A program made the translations under genes and the position numbers. Below the pieces are notes generated by a model. That model did not search any database, was not told the DNA's origin, and saw only the letters and a list, made by a program, of their open reading frames with translations. Below, in pieces: positions 5,562-13,168 of a stretch of 15,592 bases of DNA; the stretch's first letter is position 1, and each line of letters starts with the position of its first letter. Origin of the DNA: Burkholderiaceae bacterium (GTDB taxonomy: Bacteria; Pseudomonadota; Gammaproteobacteria; Burkholderiales; Burkholderiaceae); the NCBI GenBank assembly GCA_947461805.1, contig CANHMJ010000019.1:1-15592 (forward strand), in the 5' to 3' direction.

Positions 5562-6826
5562 GCTCTAGCGTAAGCCCATTTACCGCCCTTGCCCTTGCAG
5601 AGCAACAACTGGGCACCCTCGATGCCACACTATTGCGACGCCGCCTCAAGCAAACGCAAAGCCCTTGCGATGTCGAAGTCAAAGTAGCTGGTCGCCTACT
5701 TAAAGTATTTTGTAGTAATGATTACCTTGGCTTTGCTAATCACCCGCAGCTTATTGCAGCGATGGCTGAAGGCGCAGCGCAATATGGTGTTGGTAGTGGC
5801 GCCTCTCACCTCATTAGCGGCCATAGTTTGGCACATGACTTACTTGAAGCCGAATTAGCCCGCACACAAGAAAAGCATATCGACGATGCGCGTGCGCTCT
5901 TTTTTTGCACGGGCTACCTTGCGAATATCACAGCGATTACTGCGCTAGCGGGATTGGGTTTGCATGCAACAAATCACAATACTGGCATTAGCATCTATTC
6001 CGCCCAATTAAATCATGCATCCTTAATCGATGGCGTCAAACTGGCAGCAGCACAGACGAAAGCAGCGGTTCATTTATTTGATCACACCAATTTAGTCCAT
6101 TTAAAAGAAATGCTTCGGGCTGATTCATCGGCGCACAAATTGATTGTGACGGATGGCGTATTTAGCATGGACGGGGATTTGGCTCCAGTAGCCGATTTAC
6201 TGACGATTGCAGAAGCGCACGATGCGTTACTGATTGTTGATGATGCCCACGGCTTTGGTGTACTTGGAAAATACGGTCACGGTATTTTGGAGCACTTTCA
6301 AATTCAATCGAATCGGATTGTCTATATTGGTACGCTGGGCAAAGCCGCTGGCGTCAGTGGCGCTTTTGTTTGCGCTCACAAAACACTGATGGAGTGCTTG
6401 ATTCAAAAAGGACGACCGTATATTTACAGTACCGCAACCCCTCCTGCCATTGCGCATACGGTGCTGGCGAGTTTGCATCTGATTGAAGGTGAAGAAGGTC
6501 AAGTACGACGCGCGCACCTAGATCAACTGATTGCCATTTGGCGTCAAGAAATGCAACTGCAGCAGTGGCAAATGAGTCCATCCATCACACCCATTCAGCC
6601 GCTGGTATTGGGCAGCAATGCGGTGGCACTGCTAGCATCAAAACGATTAGACGAAGCAGGCTATTGGATTCCGGCGATACGTCCGCCGACCGTTCCGGAA
6701 GGCAGTGCCCGCTTGCGTATTACTTTTTCAGCCAATCACAGTATCGAGTCAGTGCGCGAACTCATTTGCGAGTTACAGAAAATAGAAGCTAGTGTTCACA
6801 CCTCTAGCGAAACGAAAACGGTATGA
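5558..6826 (+). CDS. bioF: 8-amino-7-oxononanoate synthase BioF
   Basis: BioF condenses pimeloyl-ACP (or pimeloyl-CoA) with L-alanine, releasing CO2, to give 8-amino-7-oxononanoate (KAPA). It belongs to the PLP alpha-oxoamine synthases. Visible motifs: CSNDYLGFA at 52-60, GSGASHLISGHS at 79-90, LNHASLIDG at 151-159, DDAHGFGVLGKYG at 228-240 (D228/H231 region around PLP), and YIGTLGKAAGVSGAF at 256-270 with Schiff-base lysine K262. STATPP and RPPTVPEGSARLRI are typical of the C-terminal part. At 422 residues it is longer than E. coli BioF (384), partly because of extra residues before LNHAS and a polar C-terminal tail. It overlaps bioA and bioD by 4 bp each, indicating an operon with coupled translation. 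Confidence 0.96.
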   Translation: MSSSVSPFTALALAEQQLGTLDATLLRRRLKQTQSPCDVEVKVAGRLLKVFCSNDYLGFANHPQLIAAMAEGAAQYGVGSGASHLISGHSLAHDLLEAELARTQEKHIDDARALFFCTGYLANITAITALAGLGLHATNHNTGISIYSAQLNHASLIDGVKLAAAQTKAAVHLFDHTNLVHLKEMLRADSSAHKLIVTDGVFSMDGDLAPVADLLTIAEAHDALLIVDDAHGFGVLGKYGHGILEHFQIQSNRIVYIGTLGKAAGVSGAFVCAHKTLMECLIQKGRPYIYSTATPPAIAHTVLASLHLIEGEEGQVRRAHLDQLIAIWRQEMQLQQWQMSPSITPIQPLVLGSNAVALLASKRLDEAGYWIPAIRPPTVPEGSARLRITFSANHSIESVRELICELQKIEASVHTSSETKTV

Positions 6827-7569
6827 GTCAACCAAGTAACCACGGATTTTTTATTACCGGCACCGATACCGAAGTCGGTAAAACGCTGATTGCTTCTGCA
6901 TTGATTCTCAAAATTAAATCGCTTTTACCTAATCAAACGGTTATGGGTTTTAAACCCGTCGTTGCCGGAACAAGCCAATCCCCTGCCGGCCTAACTGTGA
7001 ATGAAGACCTGGAATCACTCAAGCTAGCATCAGGCTATCCTGGAAACGCGACTGATTTATGCCCTTACGTATTAGCAACCCCGGCCGCGCCCCACTTGGT
7101 CGCTAAATCCATGGGCGTCACGCTGGAGCTCGCCACCATGCTATCGGCATACGAGGGCATGCGAGCGCAAGCCGACTGGATTGTGGTCGAAGGTGCGGGC
7201 GGCTTTTTGGTGCCAATTAATGAACAGCACGATTTAGGGGATCTAGCACAGACCCTACAAATGCCTGTGATCCTGGTGGTTGGGCTCCGCCTTGGCTGCA
7301 TTAATCATGCCCTTCTCAGCACTGCAGCGATTACTCAGCGCGGCCTTACGCTTGCCGGATGGGTGGCAAACACCATTGATGCTGACATGCCCTACTTGCC
7401 CGAGAATATCAATACACTGCGGGCACGCATTCAAGCACCGCTATTGGGTATCGTGAAGACAATTCCCGCAGAGCATCGACACCAAACCCATCACGCTTAT
7501 CCATTGGCGGCAATGCAGTTTGCAGCCGATGCACTTGACTCAGACCGTATTGCGAGCTTGATCGCGTAG
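6823..7569 (+). CDS. bioD: ATP-dependent dethiobiotin synthetase BioD
   Basis: BioD closes the ureido ring of dethiobiotin from diaminopelargonate, CO2 and ATP. The 248-residue product has the P-loop GTDTEVGKT at 13-21, the substrate/phosphate lysine in FKPVVAG (K44), VVEGAGGFLVPI (the Walker B-like segment with the conserved Glu-Gly-Ala-Gly-Gly) and the GLRLGCINHALLS motif that contacts substrate and nucleotide. It is the last gene of bioA-bioF-bioD, starting inside the bioF stop as ATGA. Its last 30 bases are also the 3' end of the oppositely oriented acyl-CoA ligase gene, so there is no room for a separate terminator between them. Confidence 0.96.
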   Translation: MSQPSNHGFFITGTDTEVGKTLIASALILKIKSLLPNQTVMGFKPVVAGTSQSPAGLTVNEDLESLKLASGYPGNATDLCPYVLATPAAPHLVAKSMGVTLELATMLSAYEGMRAQADWIVVEGAGGFLVPINEQHDLGDLAQTLQMPVILVVGLRLGCINHALLSTAAITQRGLTLAGWVANTIDADMPYLPENINTLRARIQAPLLGIVKTIPAEHRHQTHHAYPLAAMQFAADALDSDRIASLIA

Positions 7570-9252
7570 CACGCGCCGCAGTATCTTTCCGACATTGTTT
7601 TTAGGAAGGCTCTCCGTAAACTCGATCGTACTCGGGCGCTTATATGAACTGAGCTGCTCCACGCACACCTCCATAATCCGCTCGGCAGTCAAATCAGGGT
7701 CGTCCGACACAACAAACAACTTGACTAGTTCGCCCGATGCGGACTCGATACCGACGACAGCACATTCCAATACGCCCGGTATGGATGCAACGACATCCTC
7801 TACTTCGTTTGGATACACCTTAAATCCAGCAACCGTAATCATGTCTTTTTTACGATCGACGATACGAAAAAAACCAGTCGAGTCCATAACACCAATATCG
7901 CCCGTCTTGAAGAATCCATCTGCCGTAATAGCATTCGCTGTTTCTTCTGGCTGATTCCAATACCCCTGCATAACCTGCGGACCGCGGATGTAAATTTCAC
8001 CCGCCTCTCCTACTGGCATTGGCGATCCCGACTCATCCCGAATCGATAGCTCCGTATCGGAAAGTGGATAGCCAATGCCGCCAGTAAATGCATCGATCAA
8101 GGGAGTATTGCAACAGGCTACGGGGGCGGTTTCGGATAGGCCATAGCCCTCTGCAATCGCCACCCCGGTTAGCGCTTTCCATCGGTCTGCTACGGATTTT
8201 TGCACCGCCATACCGCCGCCAATCGTCAGAACCCACTGCGAGAAATCCAACTTGGCAAAATCGGCATTGTTAAGCAACGCCTGAAACAAGGTATTTACGC
8301 CTGGGAAAAAATTAATCTCTGGAAACGTTTTCAAGATTCCGACCAAGTTCGGAACATCACGGGCATTAGGAACCAAAATAATTTTCGCGCCCAAGCGCAT
8401 CCCCAAAAGACCGCAGCCAGTAAAAGCAAAGATGTGATACAGCGGCAATGCGCACAAAAAATTCCATTGCTTAATTGGTTTGACCCGTTCAATTGGCCTA
8501 AGCCAGGTTTCCACTTGCAATAGATTGGCGAGTAAATTTCGATGCGTCAAAATGGCGCCCTTACTCACACCAGTAGTACCGCCGGTGTATTGCAATACGG
8601 CAATCGAATCCCCGTTCAGGAGCGGCCGTTGGTATTGCGCTTGTTTACCAAGCTCAAGCGTTGGCTTGAGTTCGAAGCAATTGAGGTTTGCTGGCAAGGT
8701 ATAGGGTTCTACCTTGCGTTTAAATGTACGAATAAAGCGATCCAGCCAAGGGCCCCGCCAGCCCAAAAACTCACCAATGCTACTGACAAACGCATGCTTG
8801 ATTGGCAGCCTTGGATTGATGTGGAGTGCTTGCTCTAGGGTGTTGCCAAAATGTTCCAAAAAAACAATGGCCTCAGCACCGCTATCGCGCAACTGAAACT
8901 CCAATTCATGCGCGGTGTACTGGGGGTTGATGCTCACCACCACATATCCCGCCCGCATAATTCCATATAAAGCGACTGGGTATTGCGGTAAGTTGGGCAA
9001 CATAATCGCCACGCGGGCACCCTTACTTAATCCGATGCTTTGCAAGTAGCTGGCAAATTGCAATGATGCCGCGTCTAGTTCGCTATAGCTAAGGCCCTTG
9101 CCCATGCACCAAAATGCCGTCCGCTCGGCATAGCGGCTGAACGCATCTTCCAGCACCTCGACCACGGAGTGATGGCCGCTGTAGTCCAATTGCGCGGGTA
9201 CGCCAGGTGGGTATTGCGCAAGCCAAGGGAGGGATGGGGCAGTGTTTGACAT
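7540..9252 (-). CDS. fadD: Long-chain fatty acid-CoA ligase (FadD type)
   Basis: This adenylate-forming enzyme activates fatty acids to acyl-CoA with ATP, the entry step of beta-oxidation. Counted from ATG 9252 the product has 570 residues (E. coli FadD 561). Motifs: P-loop YTGGTTGVSKGA at 222-233, ALPLYHIFAF at 268-277, gate and pocket region NFFPGVNTLF at 314-323, EGYGLSETAP at 368-377, TGDIG at 450-454, the FACS signature around DRKKDMITVAGFKVYPNEVE (466-485) and the catalytic lysine K556 in NNVGKILRR. The frame also opens at a TTG at 9285, but ATG 9252 with GTGGA 4 bases upstream is preferred. Substrate chain length cannot be read from the sequence. The 3' end overlaps bioD convergently. 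Confidence 0.92.
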   Translation of the reverse strand: MSNTAPSLPWLAQYPPGVPAQLDYSGHHSVVEVLEDAFSRYAERTAFWCMGKGLSYSELDAASLQFASYLQSIGLSKGARVAIMLPNLPQYPVALYGIMRAGYVVVSINPQYTAHELEFQLRDSGAEAIVFLEHFGNTLEQALHINPRLPIKHAFVSSIGEFLGWRGPWLDRFIRTFKRKVEPYTLPANLNCFELKPTLELGKQAQYQRPLLNGDSIAVLQYTGGTTGVSKGAILTHRNLLANLLQVETWLRPIERVKPIKQWNFLCALPLYHIFAFTGCGLLGMRLGAKIILVPNARDVPNLVGILKTFPEINFFPGVNTLFQALLNNADFAKLDFSQWVLTIGGGMAVQKSVADRWKALTGVAIAEGYGLSETAPVACCNTPLIDAFTGGIGYPLSDTELSIRDESGSPMPVGEAGEIYIRGPQVMQGYWNQPEETANAITADGFFKTGDIGVMDSTGFFRIVDRKKDMITVAGFKVYPNEVEDVVASIPGVLECAVVGIESASGELVKLFVVSDDPDLTAERIMEVCVEQLSSYKRPSTIEFTESLPKNNVGKILRRVLRDQARNTV

Positions 9253-9312
9253 AGGATCCACAATGTTATTTCCGTACTGTAGCAATATTCGTATTTTTTA
9301 GGATTTATAACG

Positions 9313-9327
9313 TATTGCGGCGCAATA
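9313..9327. promoter_or_regulatory. 15-bp palindrome between fadD and the M20 gene
   Basis: TATTGC-GGC-GCAATA is a perfect inverted repeat with 6-bp arms, lying in the 109-bp divergent spacer. A GCAATAT half-site recurs at 9282-9288. A TATAAC hexamer (9306-9311) just upstream would be a good plus-strand -10, though I see no matching -35. If that -10 is used, the palindrome spans the start of the M20 transcript, an operator position. I cannot name the binding protein. Confidence 0.4.
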
Positions 9328-9361
9328 TGCAGGTGATTTCCCTTTCAGATAAGATCGTTGT

Positions 9362-10558
9362 ATGCGATTACTTCCTGAAATCGTCGATTCAGCGGCAACC
9401 ATTCAAGCCATTCGACGCGACATCCACGCGCACCCCGAGTTGCGCTTTGAGGAAATCCGTACGGCGGAGCTGGTAGCGGAGGCATTGACCCGTTGGGGCA
9501 TTCCAATTGTGCGCGGCCTAGGCAAGACCGGTGTGGTCGGCCGCATTGACGGTGAGGCAGGCCTAGGAAAAATGATTGGGTTGCGGGCGGATATGGATGC
9601 CTTACCCCTACAAGAAAATAATGCATTTGCACACGCGTCGCAACATCCCGGGAAAATGCATGCCTGCGGTCACGATGGGCATACAGCCATCTTGCTGGGC
9701 GCTGCACACTACTTTTCAAGCCACCGTAACTTTGCTGGCTCGATCATATTTATTTTCCAGCCGGCAGAAGAAGGGGGTGGTGGCGCTCGCGAAATGATTG
9801 CCGACGGCCTGTTTAAGCAGTTTCCGTGTGATGCCGTTTTTGGTTTGCACAATTGGCCGGGCTTAGCAGAAGGTCATTTTGGAGTAACCCCCGGACCCAT
9901 GATGGCTTCCAGCAATGAGTTCGCAATCACCATTCGCGGTAAGGGTGGTCATGCAGCCTTACCGCACAACAGTGCTGACCCGGTTCTTGCTGGGGCACAC
10001 GTTGTAACAGCACTGCAAAGCATCATCACCCGCAATAAGCGTCCGATCGATGCCGCCGTTTTGTCGGTTACGCAGTTTCATGCCGGCAAGACCAGCAATG
10101 TTATTCCCGATAGCGCGCTCATTGGGGGCACGGTTCGCACCTTTACAAATGAGGCGCTCGATTTAATTGAACGAAGACTAAAAGAAGTTACCAAACATGT
10201 GGCTGAGGGATTTGATTGCCAAGCCGACATTGTCTTCACTCGTAACTACCCGCCCACCATTAACCATGAGCACGAAACGCAATTTGCAATCGGGGTTATG
10301 CGCGATCTAGTCGGCACAGATAAAGTGAACCCCCGCGTTGACCCCACCATGGGAGCAGAAGACTTTGCTTTTATGTTGCAAGAAAAACCGGGGTGCTATG
10401 TATTTTTGGGTAATGGCGATGGCGATCATCGAAGCCAGGGTCACGGCATGGGGCCGTGTCACTTACACAACCCCTCGTACGACTTTAATGACGCATTGAT
10501 TCCCATTGGGGTTAATTACTGGGTCGCATTGGCGCAAAAATTCCTAGCCAAATCCTAA
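9362..10558 (+). CDS. M20 family amidohydrolase/metallopeptidase (hippurate hydrolase-like)
   Basis: The product is a probable cytoplasmic di-metal hydrolase that cleaves N-acyl amino acids or related amides (the M20D family includes hippuricase, IAA-amino acid hydrolases and N-acetyl-diaminopimelate deacetylase). In its 398 residues: RRDIHAHPEL at 18-27, GLRADMDALPL at 73-83, metal ligands C102 and H104 in HACGHDGHTA, QPAEEGGGGA with E136/E137 (catalytic base and metal ligand), H163 in FGLHNWP, the lid-domain GKGGHAALPH at 193-202, and H369 in LHNPSYDFND. All key residues are present. Substrate cannot be assigned. The ATG is preceded by only a weak AAGA sequence. It is divergent from fadD and converges with the hydratase gene with 18 bp between their stop codons. 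Confidence 0.9.
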   Translation: MRLLPEIVDSAATIQAIRRDIHAHPELRFEEIRTAELVAEALTRWGIPIVRGLGKTGVVGRIDGEAGLGKMIGLRADMDALPLQENNAFAHASQHPGKMHACGHDGHTAILLGAAHYFSSHRNFAGSIIFIFQPAEEGGGGAREMIADGLFKQFPCDAVFGLHNWPGLAEGHFGVTPGPMMASSNEFAITIRGKGGHAALPHNSADPVLAGAHVVTALQSIITRNKRPIDAAVLSVTQFHAGKTSNVIPDSALIGGTVRTFTNEALDLIERRLKEVTKHVAEGFDCQADIVFTRNYPPTINHEHETQFAIGVMRDLVGTDKVNPRVDPTMGAEDFAFMLQEKPGCYVFLGNGDGDHRSQGHGMGPCHLHNPSYDFNDALIPIGVNYWVALAQKFLAKS

Positions 10559-10576
10559 GTGCGGCGGGCAATTCCC

Positions 10577-11353
10577 TTACGAATTTTTAAAGTGTGGTGC
10601 TCGCTTCTCAATGAATGCAGCCATTCCTTCTTTTTGATCGTCCGTTCCAAAACAACTATGAAAGAGGCGACGCTCAAAGCGCATGCCTTCAGATAAAGGC
10701 ATCTCATACGCCGCATTGATGCTTTCTTTCACCATCATGGTGGTTAACAGCGGCATGTCTGCAATGGTTTTTGCAATCGCACCCACGTGAGTGATTAATT
10801 CTGCAGCAGGGAAAATCCGACTCACTAAACCGGCGCGCTCGGCTTCTATGGCATCCATCATCCGCCCAGTAAGACAGAGATCCATTGCCTTCGATTTAGA
10901 GACTGCTCTAGGCAAGCGCTGCGTACCGCCAGCACCAGGCAGGATGCCCAACTTCACTTCAGGCTGGCCAAACTTAGCGCCATCGCCCGCAATGATCATG
11001 TCGCACATCATGGCAAGCTCGCAACCTCCGCCAAGTGCATACCCATTCACAGCCGCAATCACCGGCTTACGAATTTGTCGAATGGTCTCCCAATTGCGGG
11101 TAATGAAGTCCTGCCGATACGCCTCATGAAATTCATATTGAGCCATCTTCGCAATGTCTGCACCAGCAGCGAAGGCTTTCTCACTACCAGTAATGATGAT
11201 GCAGCCAATCTGATCATCCGCATCAAATGCCAATAAGGCCGCACCCAATTCATCCATCAATGTATCGTTTAAGGCATTGAGGACCTGTGGGCGATTTAAG
11301 GTAATCGTTGCAACTTTGCCATCGACGGCGGTGAGTATGGTGTCGTAATGCAT
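10577..11353 (-). CDS. Enoyl-CoA hydratase (crotonase)
   Basis: The product adds water to trans-2-enoyl-CoA to give L-3-hydroxyacyl-CoA in beta-oxidation or branched-chain/aromatic acid breakdown. The 258-residue product matches the short-chain crotonase family: oxyanion-hole segments FAAGADIAKM (61-70) and NGYALGGGCELA (103-114), with catalytic glutamates E112 (GGCELA) and E132 (GQPEVKLGI). Their 20-residue spacing equals that of the rat mitochondrial enzyme, so it should be a true hydratase. GILPGAGGTQRLPR (136-149) is also diagnostic. The frame opens further upstream to 11482 inside mltA, but ATG 11353 with AAAGGA 6 bases upstream is clearly the start. It lies 47 bp after mltA on the same strand and may be read through from it. 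Confidence 0.93.
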   Translation of the reverse strand: MHYDTILTAVDGKVATITLNRPQVLNALNDTLMDELGAALLAFDADDQIGCIIITGSEKAFAAGADIAKMAQYEFHEAYRQDFITRNWETIRQIRKPVIAAVNGYALGGGCELAMMCDMIIAGDGAKFGQPEVKLGILPGAGGTQRLPRAVSKSKAMDLCLTGRMMDAIEAERAGLVSRIFPAAELITHVGAIAKTIADMPLLTTMMVKESINAAYEMPLSEGMRFERRLFHSCFGTDDQKEGMAAFIEKRAPHFKNS

Positions 11354-11400
11354 TTTTTCCTTTAAGCGATTGCGATTTTGCAGCTCTTGATTGCGTGCAT

Positions 11401-12576
11401 TTATTTCGGTAATAGTAACCACATCTGCCCGTCTTGCTTCATCCTGCCAGCAAGCTCTCCGGCAGCATCGCCGGTACCCCAATAGTAATCGGCACGAACG
11501 CCGCCCACAATAGCAGTTCCCGTATCTTGCGCCATGACTAAGCGGCGTAAGGCTTGCTTACTCAAGGGGCGTGTCGTTGCAATAAAAACGGGTGCTCCCA
11601 GTGGCATCGCTTTGAGGTCGACTGCAATGCTGCGCTCTGCGGTTAACGGCACGCCCAGTGCGCCGATCGGACCTAAATCGGGACTGACATTGCTCGGCAA
11701 CGCCTTAAAAAATACGAACCGCGGATTAGCATTGAGCATTTCTTCCACGCGGCGGGGATTGCGCTTGGCCCAGCTCTGAATACCCTGCATCGTCGCTTGG
11801 CTTCGGGTGATCTCGCCTTTATTTAAAAGCCACTGGGCAAAGGATTTGAATGGCTGTTCATTCGTACCAGCAAAGCCAAAGCGCAAAACCGTACCATCAT
11901 CCAGTTTAATTTTGCCCGAGCCCTGAATTTGCATAAAGGCTGCAGCAACTGGGTCCTCAACCCAAACCAGTTCTGAGCCACGCAAAAGATTCGATTCCAT
12001 TAACTCTGCGCGCGCTGGTCCTGGATTTGGTTTGTTGCGGCTCCATGCTGCGGGATAGCCATATAGGGGAACGGTGTATCGCGACGTGCGCGCGCGTGAT
12101 CCGTTCATGATGGGCTCGTAATAGCCGGTCACTAATCCTGTTTCACTGCCAGTGGAATTACTGCGAATGGCGTATGCCTGAAACACATCTTCAAAATAGC
12201 GACGCACTGCCTGTGGATTCGAGCCAGATACGGTTTTGGCGCGATCACAAACGCCGCTCCATGAACGGGTGCTATTGCGCTTCACCATGGCCTTGCAGCT
12301 TTCAAGCCAGGCAGGCCAAGCCGCACTCAAGTCATCCTCTTGCCAGCCGGGTATTTGTTGCCACGCTACGGCGCTAAAAGTGGCGATTGGGCTGTTAAAG
12401 CTTGTGGCAGGAATGCTGCTATCGATCGATGGCGCTCGTTGTCCTGGGGCTTTTGTAGGCGGGGTAGCGCACCCCACCAGCAAGACCAACGCCAGACCAA
12501 ACATCGCGATAAGATGGCATTGGTGCAGCGATTGCTGTTTCTTGCTTTTACAAAAAGGGTACCAATTCATCATCAT
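11401..12576 (-). CDS. mltA: Membrane-bound lytic murein transglycosylase A (lipoprotein)
   Basis: MltA cleaves the MurNAc-GlcNAc glycosidic bond in peptidoglycan with formation of 1,6-anhydroMurNAc. Counted from ATG 12576 (391 residues), the N-terminus is basic, then MFGLALVLLVGC gives a lipobox (LVGC) with lipidated C36, placing the protein in the outer membrane facing the periplasm. TGLVTGYYEPIM (about 146-157) opens the MltA domain. QIQGSGKI (about 216-223) is typical. The C-terminal 3D domain has its three signature aspartates D351 (AQDTG), D363 (VRADYYWG) and D370 (GTGD), among which is the family's catalytic acid. The frame extends to a TTG at 12585, and ATGs at 12573 and 12570 are also possible; no strong ribosome-binding sequence decides. 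Confidence 0.93.
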   Translation of the reverse strand: MMMNWYPFCKSKKQQSLHQCHLIAMFGLALVLLVGCATPPTKAPGQRAPSIDSSIPATSFNSPIATFSAVAWQQIPGWQEDDLSAAWPAWLESCKAMVKRNSTRSWSGVCDRAKTVSGSNPQAVRRYFEDVFQAYAIRSNSTGSETGLVTGYYEPIMNGSRARTSRYTVPLYGYPAAWSRNKPNPGPARAELMESNLLRGSELVWVEDPVAAAFMQIQGSGKIKLDDGTVLRFGFAGTNEQPFKSFAQWLLNKGEITRSQATMQGIQSWAKRNPRRVEEMLNANPRFVFFKALPSNVSPDLGPIGALGVPLTAERSIAVDLKAMPLGAPVFIATTRPLSKQALRRLVMAQDTGTAIVGGVRADYYWGTGDAAGELAGRMKQDGQMWLLLPK

Positions 12577-12694
12577 GATTGCCAATTTACTCGATCAATA
12601 CCCCATGCTACTTTTTGTACTCGAGGGCCTGCTTGCCTTGTGCTTACTTTTATTCATTGTTTTTTGGACCAGCAAGGGCAGAAAAGAGGATTAA
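12575..12694 (+). CDS. Possible 39-residue single-span membrane peptide
   Basis: An ORF begins at the ATG that overlaps the mltA start codon on the opposite strand and ends 15 bp before the apaG stop. The predicted peptide has a short N-terminus (MIANLLDQYP), one strongly hydrophobic helix at about residues 11-31 (MLLFVLEGLLALCLLLFIVFW) and a charged C-terminal tail TSKGRKED, so it would span a membrane once with the positive tail inside. I do not recognise it. Support is topology and the way it fills the mltA-apaG gap. Against it are the lack of a close ribosome-binding sequence (AGGG is about 15 bases upstream), no clear promoter, and the fact that hydrophobic frames can arise by chance opposite A-rich DNA. 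Confidence 0.4.
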   Translation: MIANLLDQYPMLLFVLEGLLALCLLLFIVFWTSKGRKED

Positions 12695-12709
12695 CACCCT
12701 CCAGCCCCG

Positions 12710-13084
12710 TTAATGCAGGGTGCGCGGCATGACGAGGGCAAATTCAGCGATCGGCGCCTGAAAAAAGTGGGCATCCTCCGTTACGCAAAAGTATTCCCCA
12801 CGCATGGTACCGGCAGGCGTGGGCAAAGTGGCCCAACTGGTGTATTCAAACTGCTCGCCGGCGCGTAATAGGGGTTGCTGTCCCACAATCCCTAAACCAC
12901 GTACTTCCTGCACGGCATTGTCCCCATCGGTGATGTGCCAGTGGCGTGCAATGAGCTGCACCGGGGTAGTGCCGATGTTACGAATCGTGACCGTGTAGGC
13001 AAAGGCAAATTGCCGGTTGTCGGGATCAGACTGCTCTGGCAAGTACTGGGAGCGTACGGAAATACGGATTTCATGGGAATTCAT
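12710..13084 (-). CDS. apaG: ApaG domain protein
   Basis: ApaG is a small immunoglobulin-like fold protein linked in enterics to Co2+/Mg2+ tolerance; its biochemical role is not settled. From ATG 13084 the product has 124 residues and aligns in memory with E. coli ApaG along its length: IRISVRSQYLPEQSDPDNRQ, then FAYTVTIRNIG, PVQLIARHWHITDG, the Gly-rich GLGIVGQQPLL, FEYTSWATLPTPAGTMRGEY and the C-terminal FALVMPRTLH. An in-frame ATG at 13102 would add six residues (MKQNAS); I prefer 13084 because it matches the family's usual N-terminus, although neither has a good ribosome-binding sequence. It is divergent from rpe and lies 133 bp upstream of mltA on the same strand. Confidence 0.92.
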   Translation of the reverse strand: MNSHEIRISVRSQYLPEQSDPDNRQFAFAYTVTIRNIGTTPVQLIARHWHITDGDNAVQEVRGLGIVGQQPLLRAGEQFEYTSWATLPTPAGTMRGEYFCVTEDAHFFQAPIAEFALVMPRTLH

Positions 13085-13120
13085 GGAGGCATTCTGCTTC
13101 ATCCTGAAGGCAACTGCAAG

Positions 13121-13131
13121 CTAGAATCTAG
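13121..13131 (+). promoter_or_regulatory. Possible rpe -10 region with an 11-bp palindrome
   Basis: CTAGAATCTAG is a perfect inverted repeat with a single central base, and it contains TAGAAT (13122-13127), a 5-of-6 match to a -10 hexamer 41 bp upstream of the rpe ATG. No good -35 sits 16-18 bp upstream. This is the only promoter-like signal in the apaG-rpe spacer, which would have to drive rpe-trpE-trpG. Weak evidence. Confidence 0.3.
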
Positions 13132-13168
13132 GTATGGACCCTCAAAAACCCCTTTCTTTCAAGCCAAT

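Noticed and set aside
9345..9719. 124-codon minus-strand ORF opposite the M20 gene.
   Set aside because: Antisense to well-conserved M20 motifs, rich in Arg/Pro/His as expected for a shadow frame.
11354..11482. Upstream extension of the enoyl-CoA hydratase into the mltA 3' end.
   Set aside because: It overlaps mltA coding sequence, and ATG 11353 has a strong Shine-Dalgarno sequence.
12695..12722. CACCCT/AGGGTG inverted repeat at the apaG 3' end, considered as a terminator.
   Set aside because: Six-base stem with a 16-nt loop, no T-run on either side, and one arm is apaG coding sequence.
12935..13168. 78-codon upstream extension of the rpe frame.
   Set aside because: It is antisense to apaG and does not resemble an epimerase; ATG 13169 gives the usual length.
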